Assembly: GCA_016789905.1 (NCBI GenBank)
Contig: JAEUQC010000163.1
Coordinates: forward strand, 19,433 to 83,432
Length of the DNA stretch: 64,000 nucleotides
Source: Bryobacterales bacterium
GTDB taxonomy: Bacteria > Acidobacteriota > Terriglobia > Bryobacterales > Bryobacteraceae
Direction: 5' to 3'
Both the position numbers and the translations under genes were made by a program. The first letter of the stretch is position 1. The number at the start of each line of letters is the position of its first letter. The notes below the pieces were generated by a model that worked only from the letters and a program-made list of their open reading frames with translations, searched no databases and was not told the DNA's origin. This document shows, piece by piece, positions 41,474 through 50,079 of the stretch.

Positions 41474-42757
41474 TCAATTCCCCTTCCCGATCGCTTCCAC
41501 CGGTCGCATCGATGACGCGCGCCACGCCGGATACAGCCCCGCGAAGAACCCCAGTACCACCGCCCCCAGCACCGCGTATCCAATCACCGCCGGCGTAATC
41601 CGCACAATGGATCCCGACACACCCAAATCGGCCACCGCCTTTATCGCCCGCTCCACAACGGACGACCCGATCACCGCCACCCCCGAGCCCGCAACCGCCC
41701 CGGCGAAACAGATCATCACCGTCTCCAGCCAGATCAACTGGAAAATGGAATCTCTCCGCGCGCCCAGCGCCTTCATGATTCCAATCTCCGCCGTCCGTTC
41801 GTAAACACTCATCAGAATCGTATTGATCACGCCGATAAACGCCACCAGAATCGCAATCACCGCCACCGCCGCGATCATTGTCTGCGCCGTCGCCACCAGC
41901 CCCACCAGCGTGCTCTTCACCTGTTGCAGGCCCACCACCTGCACCTCCGGCAGCTTCAGCCACCGCGTTTCGAACTCCCTCATCTTTTCCCCGCTAAACT
42001 GCTTCAGCTTGATCCCCAATATCGTCAACTGCCCCGGCCGCCCAAAGTACTCTCGCGTCACATCCAGCGGCAGAAACACTGTGCCGTCGTCCTGCGTTCC
42101 CGTGCGGTCCAGTATGCCCACCACCTTAAGTTCATGCAGCACCGCGTTCGGCGTGCCTGCCGGAGTAATCGACGCATAAAACGTATCCCCCACCTTCCGC
42201 TGCTCGTACTCGGCCGCCTCGAACCCCAGCACCACCTCGGTTCTTGACTCCGGCGTGAACCATCTCCCGCCGTCGAACCCTTGTCCCTTTTTGAACGTGA
42301 TCCAGGGCTTCATTACCTGATAACTCGCCACGTCAATGCCGCTGACGATCAGGAAATTGTTCTCCCCGCCGTCGTCGCGAATACCGCTTCCCTGCTTCTG
42401 CGCCACGCCCACGAAAATCGGCGTGATACTTTCAATCTCTTTGTCCTCTTTCACTTTTTCGTAAACATCGGCCGGCAAATAGAGCAGCCCCGTGCCGCCC
42501 TTCAACATCATCGTCGCCGCCTCGTACGGACAGCCCTTGGCCATGATCATGATCTGGAACCCCAGCATGTCGATGCTTTCGTCAATGGCCCCTCGATAGC
42601 CAAGCATGAAGCCGCCAAGCGAAACGGCCACCGTCACGGCTAGCGCCACCCCGGCCGCCGTCAGGCTCGTCCGCACCATGCGCCGCCGCAGATTTTTCAC
42701 CGCCAACACGACATATCGCCGCAGCGGAAACGGATCAGTTCTTGTTTGGGTTGTCAT
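41474..42757 (-). CDS. FtsX/MacB-like ABC transporter permease
   Basis: 427 aa. An N-terminal helix (SLTAAGVALAVTVAVSLGGFMLGY) is followed by a large periplasmic domain (about 55-290), then three helices (MIAAVAVIAILVAFIGVINTILMSV; LIWLETVMICFAGAVAGSGVAVI; ITPAVIGYAVLGAVVLGFFAGL) with the coupling motif ERTAEIGIMKALGARR and the closing PAWRASSMRPVEAI, as in MacB and LolC. It lies mid-operon with porin-like and OB-fold proteins, suggesting a trans-envelope export machine of the MacAB kind whose adaptor and outer-membrane partner are not the usual MacA/TolC. Cargo unknown. Confidence 0.92.
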   Translation of the reverse strand: MTTQTRTDPFPLRRYVVLAVKNLRRRMVRTSLTAAGVALAVTVAVSLGGFMLGYRGAIDESIDMLGFQIMIMAKGCPYEAATMMLKGGTGLLYLPADVYEKVKEDKEIESITPIFVGVAQKQGSGIRDDGGENNFLIVSGIDVASYQVMKPWITFKKGQGFDGGRWFTPESRTEVVLGFEAAEYEQRKVGDTFYASITPAGTPNAVLHELKVVGILDRTGTQDDGTVFLPLDVTREYFGRPGQLTILGIKLKQFSGEKMREFETRWLKLPEVQVVGLQQVKSTLVGLVATAQTMIAAVAVIAILVAFIGVINTILMSVYERTAEIGIMKALGARRDSIFQLIWLETVMICFAGAVAGSGVAVIGSSVVERAIKAVADLGVSGSIVRITPAVIGYAVLGAVVLGFFAGLYPAWRASSMRPVEAIGKGN

Positions 42758-42763
42758 ATCGCC

Positions 42764-43135
42764 TCACTGGAATTCCACGGCGCTTGCCATCAGTTGATAC
42801 CCATCAGCGTACGGGATCATTCGCCCCTCCACTCGCGCCGGCCGGCCCTCCCGCATCGGCGCATTCATCGCAATCTGCTCCAGGTCCACCCGCAGTTGCT
42901 TATCTCCAACGGAAAAGAAGAAGAAGCAGCCCATCGCCTTGCACTGGTGCCGCACCTCCCCTTCAATCAGCACCGTCTTATTCAGAAAATCCTTCGGCCT
43001 CTCAATCAGCGCGGCCACCTCCGCTTTCGGAGCGCCCGTAAACGCCCCAGCCTCCGTGGGGAGTTGCATCTGTTTCCACAGCAGGAATCCACCCACCGCC
43101 AGAATCGCGGCGCACAACCCAAAAATCGTTCGCAT
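42764..43135 (-). CDS. Membrane-anchored OB-fold protein (DUF4920-like)
   Basis: 123 aa. One N-terminal helix (IFGLCAAILAVGGFLLW) anchors or exports it. The rest looks like a small five-strand OB fold: NKTVLIEGEVRHQCKAMGCFFFFSVGDKQLRVDLEQIAMNAP ... GRPARVEGRM. The C-x(4)-C pair (HQCKAMGC) inside the barrel recalls DUF4920 and related proteins, where such cysteines may bind metal or form a disulfide. The role is unknown. It is packed between the permease (6 bases) and the FMN_bind-like protein (3 bases), so it is an integral member of the operon. The family match is tentative. Confidence 0.65.
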   Translation of the reverse strand: MRTIFGLCAAILAVGGFLLWKQMQLPTEAGAFTGAPKAEVAALIERPKDFLNKTVLIEGEVRHQCKAMGCFFFFSVGDKQLRVDLEQIAMNAPMREGRPARVEGRMIPYADGYQLMASAVEFQ

Positions 43136-43138
43136 CGC

Positions 43139-43828
43139 TTAGTCCTTTCTCGATTTGCCCTTCGCGGCCGCCTCTCGGGCGCGCTCAAAAAACGGTTCGA
43201 ACCGGTTGCCGAACACAAAGTAGTCAAGCAGGATCAGGTTCTTGCGAATCCCGCGCAAGGATGCCAGGTAATCAGGCCGCGCCGCTCCATCCATCACCGG
43301 CGGCTTGATCGCCCCCACCCGATCTGTCTTGGCCGCCGGCTCGGCCGCGGCATAGTAGTCGTGTTTGTAGAAATCGGCCAGCGTCAGCCCATGGAACTGC
43401 TCTCGAAACTCTTTCGCCCGCAGCGCGCGCGCCGCCGGGCTCTCCAGCCGTTGAAAGAAGAATTTCTGGATCGCCGCCGTCCCTGGGTCCAGCGACAGAA
43501 ATACCTGAATCACGCCACCCTTGCCCGGCACATTTACGCCATGCACCACCCCAATGCGTGTCGATCCCTGGAACACGCTGTACACCGTGTACGGCGTCTC
43601 ATAGGCTTCATAAATCGGATCCAAGTCGCTCCCCAGCCTCGCCTTCAGCCCCTTGTACTGCGCGGACCCATTCGGCAGCCGTGGGAACTCTTTCAGCTCT
43701 TCTTTGAAGGTGGTCATTTGCGGATAGAGATATTTCAAATCCTCCGCCGGGTTGCTGAGCGTGCAGCCAATCGCGCCGAATGCCACCTGCGGCAGCGTGA
43801 AAACTAATAGCCTCACAAAGAACGTCAT
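43139..43828 (-). CDS. Exported FMN_bind-like domain protein
   Basis: 229 aa. MTFFVRLLVFTLPQVAFGAIGC is an export signal, with a weak lipobox at the Cys. Residues about 75-140 (YSVFQGSTRIGVVHGVNVPGKGGVIQVFLSLDPGTAAIQKFFFQRLESPAARAL) resemble the FMN-binding domain of RnfG/NqrC-type proteins, including the G-K-G-G-x-I strand. The SGAT-S/T motif that carries covalent FMN is not seen, so flavinylation is doubtful. The C-terminus (IRKNLILLDYFVFGNRFEPFFERAREAAAKGK) is helical. It lies 10 bases after the barrel gene and 3 before the OB-fold gene. I call the fold with limited confidence. Confidence 0.55.
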   Translation of the reverse strand: MTFFVRLLVFTLPQVAFGAIGCTLSNPAEDLKYLYPQMTTFKEELKEFPRLPNGSAQYKGLKARLGSDLDPIYEAYETPYTVYSVFQGSTRIGVVHGVNVPGKGGVIQVFLSLDPGTAAIQKFFFQRLESPAARALRAKEFREQFHGLTLADFYKHDYYAAAEPAAKTDRVGAIKPPVMDGAARPDYLASLRGIRKNLILLDYFVFGNRFEPFFERAREAAAKGKSRKD

Positions 43829-43838
43829 AGTCGATTCC

Positions 43839-44996
43839 TTAACGGTAAAAATAGTACTGGAGCGTGAACACCGTGCGCGGCGGCGTCGCCCGCGCACGCT
43901 GTATCCGGCGCTCCACATTGAATTTGATCCAATGCAGATTGGAGTTCCCCACGTCGTTTCGGAAGTACCAGGTGAACTCGCCAATCCATGCGGCATCGGT
44001 CCCCGCGCCTGCCTCACGAAATCGCCGGTACTGCGTCGCCGCCCCCCAGCGTCGCGACGCGTGCAGATATTCGGCCTGGTGCAACTGCGTCGTCACGTCG
44101 TTCCTCGCATCGCGGCCCCGGCTCAGTTCAGCGGTCAACGTCACCAGCCCGCTCCGGATCGCCCGCCGGTACCGGCCATCGGCCCCGCCGCGCCGTGTCT
44201 CCACCTTGTGCCCGTGCATCGATAGCCGCTCTCCTCCAACTACCGACGCTCCGCCCTCCAGCCCATATCGCGAACTATACAAATTGCCAAGACTCAGACG
44301 CAGCGCCCTTAGGCCCTGCTGTCCTTTAAACGCGACATCGTAACCGGAACCTGCCATATAGTAGGCGTCGTAGTTCAGATGCTTGTTCACCGAACCCCAC
44401 ATCCCCGCATACCAGTCCCGTTCGAATCCGAAGTTGCGGTCGTTGGAAAGCTGCAGCACCGTGCCGTGTGTATCGGTCTGCAGGTTCAACCCGAACGGCA
44501 CATAGAACCGCCCCGCCCGGATGTTGAACCGCCCCGCCTGCCGGCCGCGCTGTTTCTGCCCCAACACTGGATTCAGAACATTGTAGAGGTCCAGATACAG
44601 GTTGTGATACTCGGCCGCCCAACCCATGCGGCGTTCCCCTTCCATGTCGTTCTGCACCGGATTGAACCCGTCCCGCCGCACCAGCCGGCCCTGCATGTTG
44701 AAACTCGCCACCGTCGCCGTGCCCGTCGAAAACTTCTTCAGCACCTCGAAGCCAACCGACTGCCGGCTGGCGCCGTTGCCGTCTTCGTCTGTGGTGAACT
44801 GCGACATGACTTCCTTTCTGAATCCAAAATTCTCGGTGAATAGCGTGCGATACCAAGGCTTTCCCAGCGGCCCCGCTTCCACCGGCTTAGCCTGTACACC
44901 GGCGAACGGGTCGTCGCCCGCCGTCTTTGGCTCAGGTGGCTGCTGCGCCAAAACAGTGTTCCAGCACAGCAGCACTCCTAATGCGAATTTGCGCAT
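43839..44996 (-). CDS. Outer-membrane beta-barrel, porin-like
   Basis: 385 aa. Signal peptide MRKFALGVLLCWNTVLAQQ, then alternating strands throughout: GRFNIRAGRFYVPFGLNLQTDTHGTV is the pattern of phosphate-selective or short-chain porins, and NVERRIQRARATPPRTVFTLQYYFYR ends in an aromatic plus Arg rather than a terminal Phe. It is probably a 16-strand barrel, passive or partner to the ABC system encoded downstream. The start is ATG 44996; sixteen codons upstream are in frame but contain no signal. 44 bases separate it from the small Cys-rich protein gene. Confidence 0.75.
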   Translation of the reverse strand: MRKFALGVLLCWNTVLAQQPPEPKTAGDDPFAGVQAKPVEAGPLGKPWYRTLFTENFGFRKEVMSQFTTDEDGNGASRQSVGFEVLKKFSTGTATVASFNMQGRLVRRDGFNPVQNDMEGERRMGWAAEYHNLYLDLYNVLNPVLGQKQRGRQAGRFNIRAGRFYVPFGLNLQTDTHGTVLQLSNDRNFGFERDWYAGMWGSVNKHLNYDAYYMAGSGYDVAFKGQQGLRALRLSLGNLYSSRYGLEGGASVVGGERLSMHGHKVETRRGGADGRYRRAIRSGLVTLTAELSRGRDARNDVTTQLHQAEYLHASRRWGAATQYRRFREAGAGTDAAWIGEFTWYFRNDVGNSNLHWIKFNVERRIQRARATPPRTVFTLQYYFYR

Positions 44997-45040
44997 CCTC
45001 GCCACGATGGCCGCCCTCTGCCCTTCCATTGCCGGATGGA

Positions 45041-45295
45041 TCATTCTGGCGTCGCGCAGCAGTTTCTGCAGCAGCCATTGGGGCGGCTGGCATCCTGCGC
45101 CGTTCCGGAGCCGGCGGACAATGCGCGTCCGTGCTTTGAAGCAGCGCGAGCTTCGTAGTCCCTCCGCGCCTCAAAGGCAGGGGTATAGCGCCCGTACTTG
45201 GCGCGGTATTGTTCTTCTCGCAACGGCACACCTGCCGCCGCTGCTGTTATGGAGGTGCACAACGTCACCGCAATCAAAACCAATATGGTTCTCAT
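45041..45295 (-). CDS. Small secreted Cys-rich protein
   Basis: 84 aa. Signal peptide MRTILVLIAVTLCTSITAAAAG, then EEQYRAKYGRYTPAFEARRDYEAR, and a C-terminal NGCCRNCC cluster that could bind a metal such as Cu or Zn. A strong ribosome site (GAGGAG) stands 8 bases before ATG 45295. No family recognised. Its position at the head of the porin-ABC operon, beside a second Cys-rich exported protein, suggests a periplasmic metal-binding job (inference). Confidence 0.6.
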   Translation of the reverse strand: MRTILVLIAVTLCTSITAAAAGVPLREEQYRAKYGRYTPAFEARRDYEARAASKHGRALSAGSGTAQDASRPNGCCRNCCATPE

Positions 45296-45429
45296 AAGAC
45301 ATCTCCTCATGGGCATTCGCGGGACACCTTCGCGCGAAGTGTCTCGGCGCCAGAATTCCGGGCGCGTCCGGAAACCGCCTTCGATCAGGCTCGAAAGCAG
45401 TAAATGCCGTACAGGCGGGAGATATCTAT
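45296..45429. other. Spacer between the two small Cys-rich genes
   Basis: 134 bases with no gene. A bulged inverted repeat (GACACCTTCG against CGAAGTGTC, 45323-45344) lies just upstream of the 84-aa gene on the minus strand, a possible leader hairpin or operator. No clear promoter was found. Confidence 0.4.
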
Positions 45430-45786
45430 CTAATTCCGGAACTGATGGAAGACGACAAAGCGCTGAAACGGCGGTGGCGGTTCCAGTGCCCGGTCGATCG
45501 GCCCAAATGGCGTCGCAGCCTGCTCCACCGCATTGGCCGTGGAAACGGGCGTGGCAATCGGCGCCGCTTCATTTCCAGCGGCAACCGCCGCTGGCGACGC
45601 GCTCGTGTCCATGTAAATGCAGCCCGGCCGCGCGCAATCGTCAGGCAGCGGGGCTGGCTTCGCCGGACAGCAGGGGTGCGCCGGCTCGGCACTACCCCTG
45701 CTCGAATCGGCGCAATAGCCGATCGGCGTTAACAACAGCATCAGCGCCAGCAAGCCGCTGATACCGAATTGGACAACCCGAAGCAT
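45430..45786 (-). CDS. Small membrane or secreted protein with Cys motifs
   Basis: 118 aa. A long hydrophobic N-terminus (GISGLLALMLLLTPIGYCA) is followed by HPCCPAKP and DDCARPGC, four cysteines arranged as CC and C-x(4)-C, and then a low-complexity Ala/Pro-rich tail ending FQRFVVFHQFRN. Such proteins occur beside heavy-metal efflux and copper-handling genes in other bacteria, but I cannot name a family. A GATAAT box on the minus strand (45834-45829) about 43 bases upstream of ATG 45786 is a possible promoter. The ribosome site is weak. Confidence 0.55.
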   Translation of the reverse strand: MLRVVQFGISGLLALMLLLTPIGYCADSSRGSAEPAHPCCPAKPAPLPDDCARPGCIYMDTSASPAAVAAGNEAAPIATPVSTANAVEQAATPFGPIDRALEPPPPFQRFVVFHQFRN

Positions 45787-45878
45787 CTGCTCTATCCACT
45801 TGCACGTTCACTGCCATACGCTAACCCTATTATCTGCAACGTGCGGCTCCCACCGTCTGCGTGAATTCACCCGGCCAT

Positions 45879-45895
45879 TGGGGCAGATCGCCCCA
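45879..45895 (-). terminator. Possible terminator after the RND operon
   Basis: TGGGGC, five bases, GCCCCA: a 6-bp GC stem just past the stop of the membrane-fusion gene (45901) on the minus strand. No T-run follows, so it is at best a weak or factor-assisted terminator. The rest of 45787-45900 holds only the leader of the Cys-rich protein gene. Confidence 0.35.
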
Positions 45896-45900
45896 TTCCC

Positions 45901-46956
45901 CTACTTTATCGCCTGCCCCGCGCGAATCTCGTCGGACCCGCGCTTCACTACCAGGTCCCCATCCCGCAAATTCCCAAACACTTCCATCAGGTCGCCCGCC
46001 GCCGCCCCTTTCGACACCTGCACATACTCCGCCACCCCGCCGTTGTTCCGAATCACGAACATCTTTTCCGTCGTCGTCACCACTGCTCCTGGCGGCACCA
46101 ATATCGACCCCTTCGCCTTCCGCACGGGCCACGTCACCTCCGCGTACATCCCCGGCGCCAGCGCGCCGCCCGCGTTATTCACGTCCAGTTCAACCGACAT
46201 CGTCCGCGTCCGCGGATCCAGACTGCGCGCCAGCCGCGCCACCGTCCCCGTCCCCGATAGCCCGCCCTGAATCGAAAACGGCACTGCCACACCGCGCACA
46301 ATACCGGAGACTTCCCCTTCCGGCACCGCCACCACCACCCGCAATCGCGAGATCTGTTCCAGCCGCAGCAGCGCCGGCGCCGTCGGCCCGGCAAGCGCGC
46401 CCGGATGCACCTTTCGCTCGGTGATCACTCCATCAAATGGCGCCGTCACCTCCAAATACTGCAACATCTCTTTCAGCCCCGCCGCCGACGCTCTCGCCGC
46501 CGTCGCCTGTGTCTGTATGCTCCGGATCAGCGCCTTCTGCGCCTCCACGGCCTTCTCCGCCTGCACCACTTCGTTCGCCGCAATCGCGCCCGGCGTCTTC
46601 GCCGCGTCGCGCAGCCGCTGCATCGTGCTGTCCAGCGCCGCCAGCCGCGCCTCCGCCTCCGCCTTCTGGCTTTCTATCGCCAGCGCCTTGGCTTCGAACT
46701 CGCTCAGTTGCGCCTTCATTTCCGGCGCTGACAACTCCACCAGCAGTTCGCCCTTCTTCACCACAGAGCCGCGGTCCACCAGCACCTTCTCCACGAATCC
46801 GGGCACTCGCGCCACCAGGTCCACGGACTGATACGCCGCCACTTCCGCCGGCAGTTTCAGCTTCCGGTCCAGCACTTTCACAATCACCGGCGCTGTCTCC
46901 TGCGCCATGGCGGCGCAGCCCAGCATTATCGAGCAGATAAGGTTACGAGCGTTCAT
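45901..46956 (-). CDS. RND efflux membrane-fusion (periplasmic adaptor) protein, HlyD family
   Basis: 351 aa. Signal MNARNLICSIMLGCAAMAQ, a biotinyl-lipoyl half (AAYQSVDLVARVPGFVEKVLVDRGSVVKKGELLVEL), a helical hairpin (about 80-160, heptad-rich EAKALAIESQKAEAEARLAALDS), the second lipoyl half (YLEVTAPFDGVITERKVHPGALAG) and a beta-barrel domain ending LVPPGAVVTTTEKMFVIRNNGGVAEYV. It bridges the inner-membrane RND pump and TolC. Last gene of the lpxA-tolC-RND-MFP operon; its ATG lies 14 bases inside the pump gene's 3' end. Substrate class is not evident: no Cys or His metal sites of the CusB type are seen. Confidence 0.93.
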   Translation of the reverse strand: MNARNLICSIMLGCAAMAQETAPVIVKVLDRKLKLPAEVAAYQSVDLVARVPGFVEKVLVDRGSVVKKGELLVELSAPEMKAQLSEFEAKALAIESQKAEAEARLAALDSTMQRLRDAAKTPGAIAANEVVQAEKAVEAQKALIRSIQTQATAARASAAGLKEMLQYLEVTAPFDGVITERKVHPGALAGPTAPALLRLEQISRLRVVVAVPEGEVSGIVRGVAVPFSIQGGLSGTGTVARLARSLDPRTRTMSVELDVNNAGGALAPGMYAEVTWPVRKAKGSILVPPGAVVTTTEKMFVIRNNGGVAEYVQVSKGAAAGDLMEVFGNLRDGDLVVKRGSDEIRAGQAIK

Positions 46957-49900
46957 AGTAGCTACTCATGGGGTCGTTCGGATCCAATGATTTCGATGTG
47001 GCCGTTCCTCGGCCTTGCAGTATGGCGTACAGCGCCGGCAGCAGCGTCAGCGTTGTGAACGTCGCCACCGCCAGCCCGCCAATCACGGCCCGGCCCAGCG
47101 GTACTGTCTGTTCACTGCCTTCGCCCATCCCTAGCGCAATGGGTATCATGCCGGCAATCATTGCCGCCGCCGTCATCAGCACCGCGCGCAGCCGTCCCCG
47201 CGCGCCTTCCAGCGCCGCGTCCGCCGGTGTGCGCCCATGCCGGAACGCCATGTTGGCAAACGTCACCAGCAGAATGGAGTTGGCCGTCGCAATGCCCGTG
47301 GCCATAATGATTCCAATAAAGCTCTGCACGTTCAACGTCGTGCCTGTCAGTTTCAGCGCCGCCAACGCACCCGCCACCACCGCGGGCATGGTCAACACCA
47401 CCGCCAGCGCCAACCGGAAACTCTGAAAATTCGCCGTCAACAGCAGGAAAATCGCGCCTATCGCAATCAGCAATCCCGTCTGCAATCCTCCCAGCGTGTC
47501 ACGCAGCGGCGGTATCTGCCCGCGCACGTTCACCGTCACGCCTTTCGGTGGTGCTCCCGCCTTCGCCACCGCCGCGCGCACCTCGCGCTCCACATCACCC
47601 AGCGGCTTTCCGTGAATATTCGCGGTTATCGAAATCACCCGCTGCATGTTATAGCGTTCCACTTGCCCAAACGTCTTCCCCCGCTCAATGCTCGCCACGT
47701 CGCCCAGCACCGGCCGCGCCTGGCGATTGTTCATCACCGGCAGGTTCGATAGGTCGTCCGTCGACGCCATCCGGTGCTGCGGAATCTCCACCTGTATCTG
47801 AAACGCATTCCCGCTCACTGGGTCGCGCCAGTAGTTCGGCTCGGTGAACCGGCTCGATGACGTCGCCGCCACCAGGGACCGCGCCACGTCCTGCATCGTC
47901 AGCCCATATTGCCCCGCCCGTTCCCTATCGATCTTCACGTCAATCGTCGGATAGTCCAGCGGCGTTGCAAACTGCAAATCCCGCAGCGATGGAATCGTCT
48001 GCAGCTCCTTCATCACCTTCCGCGCATGTTCCAGATTCGCCGGTAACGACGGCCCTTGCATCGCCACATCAATCGGCGTCGGCGAGCCGAACGAAAACAC
48101 CTCCGAAACGATATCCCCGGCCTCGAACGAAATCGTCGTGCCCTGCAATTCGCGCCCCAGATACTCGCGCAGCTTCTCTTTCAGTTCTTCCCCGCGCAGC
48201 GTGGCCGATGGCTTCAACTGCACCTGCAGCACGGCCTCATGCGGTCCTGAAGTCCACAGATACAACGTGTTGATCGGATAGCTCGCCGGCTGCACGCCAA
48301 TGAAGCCGGAACTGATCGCCACGTGCTCTTTGCCCACCAGCCGTTCAATCACCTGCAGCGCCCGCAGCGCCACCACTTCCGTCCGTTCTATCCGCGTCCC
48401 CGTCGCCGCTCGCAGCCGCAGCTTGAACTGCCCGGTGTCAACCGTCGGAAAGATCTCTTTCCCCATCGCCGGCAACAGCCAGTACACCAGCCCGCCCGTC
48501 ACCAGCAGAAACACTCCGGCCACCGCCCACCGCGCCCCGATCACTGCTTTCAAATACCCCGTATATGCCGCCTTCAACGACGATCCTTCGTCCTCCGCCG
48601 CCGTCCGCATCAGCCAGGTCGACAGCACCGGCACCAGCGTCGACGACAACACATACGACGCAATCATCGCCAGCCCAACCGACAGCGCCAGCGGCACAAA
48701 CAACTGCCGCGCCACGCCCGTCATGAAGAACGATGGCAGGAACACCGCCAAAATCGTCAACATCGAAACCCACCGCGCCAGCGCCGTCTTGCTCGCCGCG
48801 TCCACCACCGCCCGCGCCCGGCTCAGCCCCTCCGCCATGTGCGAATGGATATTCTCAATCTCCACCGTCGCCTCATCCACCAGCACACCCACCGCTAGCG
48901 CCAGCCCGCCCAGCGTCATGATGTTCAGCGTCTGTCCAAAGGCCCACAGCCCGATCACCGCCGCCAATAGCGACACCGGAATCGTCGCCACCACAATCAG
49001 GCTGCTCCGCCAATCCCGCAGAAACAGCAGCACCATCAGCGCCGTCAGCAGCGCGCCCAGCGCCGCTTCGTTCACCAAAGACCGCAGTGCCGCCGTTACA
49101 AATCGCGATTGGTCAAACTCTACCCGCACATCCACATCGTCCGGGCACACCGCTTTGAACGCCGGAATGTTCTCCCGAACGCGGCGTATCACGTCCAGCG
49201 TCGATGCGTCCGCCCGCTTGGTGATCTGCATATACACCGTGCGTTTGCCGTTCACATGCGCATAGGCCGTTATGATGTCGGTGCCATTCTCAACCGTCGC
49301 GATATCGCGCAAAAACGTCGGCGGCGATTCCCCCGGGTGCAACGGCGCCGACAGCAGCTCCTGCAAATTCCCGCCTAGCGCGGAATTCGATTGCATCAGG
49401 TTGTTCAAATCCCCAATCCGCACATTCCCCGCCGGCTGCACACTGCTGGCTTTGGTCACCACGCGAATTGCCTCTTCCGGCGAAATACGATGCGTGCGCA
49501 TTTTGTCCGGGTCCAGCCGCACCACAATCGCCCGCTGGTTCCCGCCAAATGGCGGCGGCGCCGATACCCCCGGCAGCGTCGCAAATAGCGGCCGCACGCG
49601 GTTCAGCGCTATGTCCTGCATCTCCGCTGGCGGCCTCGTCGCACTCGAAAAAATCAATTGCCCCACTGGCAGGCTCCCGCCGTCGAACCGCGTGATAAAC
49701 GGTCCCACCACACCCGGCGGCATGAACGCCTGCGAACGGTTCACGTAGCCCACCACTTGCCCCATCGCCTGGTCCATATCCGTGCCCGGATGGAACACCA
49801 GCTTCATCAGCGACGCGCCTTGAATGTTCTTCGATTCTACGTGCTCAATCCCCGCAATATACAGGAAGTGATACTCGTAGTAGTAGGTGAGGTACCCTTC

Positions 49901-50077
49901 CATCTGCGCCGGGTCCATCCCGCCATATGGCTGCGCCACATAGATCGTCGGCGCCCCCAGCGACGGAAAGATGTCGATCGGCATCCGCGTCACCGCCAGC
50001 CCCGCCGCCATCAGCACAGCCAGCACCGCCACCACAATCGTGACAGGCCGGCGAAGCGCGGTAAGAATAAGCCACAT
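46943..50077 (-). CDS. RND efflux transporter, inner-membrane permease subunit
   Basis: 1044 aa, standard length. MWLILTALRRPVTIVVAVLAVLMAAGLAVTRMPIDIFPSLGAPTIYVAQPYGGMDPAQ opens the first helix and porter domain. The proton-relay helix contains GGLALAVGVLVDEATVEIENIHSHM, with an acidic pair of the Asp-Glu type in place of Asp-Asp. The second half repeats the fold, with LLTANFQSFRLALAVVLTMPAVVAG and GIIMATGIATANSILLVTFANMAF. It works with the adjacent adaptor and TolC to expel hydrophobic compounds or metals; the second-helix sequence is closer to multidrug (HAE) than copper (CusA) pumps. The start is two bases after the tolC stop. Confidence 0.95.
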   Translation of the reverse strand: MWLILTALRRPVTIVVAVLAVLMAAGLAVTRMPIDIFPSLGAPTIYVAQPYGGMDPAQMEGYLTYYYEYHFLYIAGIEHVESKNIQGASLMKLVFHPGTDMDQAMGQVVGYVNRSQAFMPPGVVGPFITRFDGGSLPVGQLIFSSATRPPAEMQDIALNRVRPLFATLPGVSAPPPFGGNQRAIVVRLDPDKMRTHRISPEEAIRVVTKASSVQPAGNVRIGDLNNLMQSNSALGGNLQELLSAPLHPGESPPTFLRDIATVENGTDIITAYAHVNGKRTVYMQITKRADASTLDVIRRVRENIPAFKAVCPDDVDVRVEFDQSRFVTAALRSLVNEAALGALLTALMVLLFLRDWRSSLIVVATIPVSLLAAVIGLWAFGQTLNIMTLGGLALAVGVLVDEATVEIENIHSHMAEGLSRARAVVDAASKTALARWVSMLTILAVFLPSFFMTGVARQLFVPLALSVGLAMIASYVLSSTLVPVLSTWLMRTAAEDEGSSLKAAYTGYLKAVIGARWAVAGVFLLVTGGLVYWLLPAMGKEIFPTVDTGQFKLRLRAATGTRIERTEVVALRALQVIERLVGKEHVAISSGFIGVQPASYPINTLYLWTSGPHEAVLQVQLKPSATLRGEELKEKLREYLGRELQGTTISFEAGDIVSEVFSFGSPTPIDVAMQGPSLPANLEHARKVMKELQTIPSLRDLQFATPLDYPTIDVKIDRERAGQYGLTMQDVARSLVAATSSSRFTEPNYWRDPVSGNAFQIQVEIPQHRMASTDDLSNLPVMNNRQARPVLGDVASIERGKTFGQVERYNMQRVISITANIHGKPLGDVEREVRAAVAKAGAPPKGVTVNVRGQIPPLRDTLGGLQTGLLIAIGAIFLLLTANFQSFRLALAVVLTMPAVVAGALAALKLTGTTLNVQSFIGIIMATGIATANSILLVTFANMAFRHGRTPADAALEGARGRLRAVLMTAAAMIAGMIPIALGMGEGSEQTVPLGRAVIGGLAVATFTTLTLLPALYAILQGRGTATSKSLDPNDPMSSYYERS

Positions 50078-50079
50078 GG

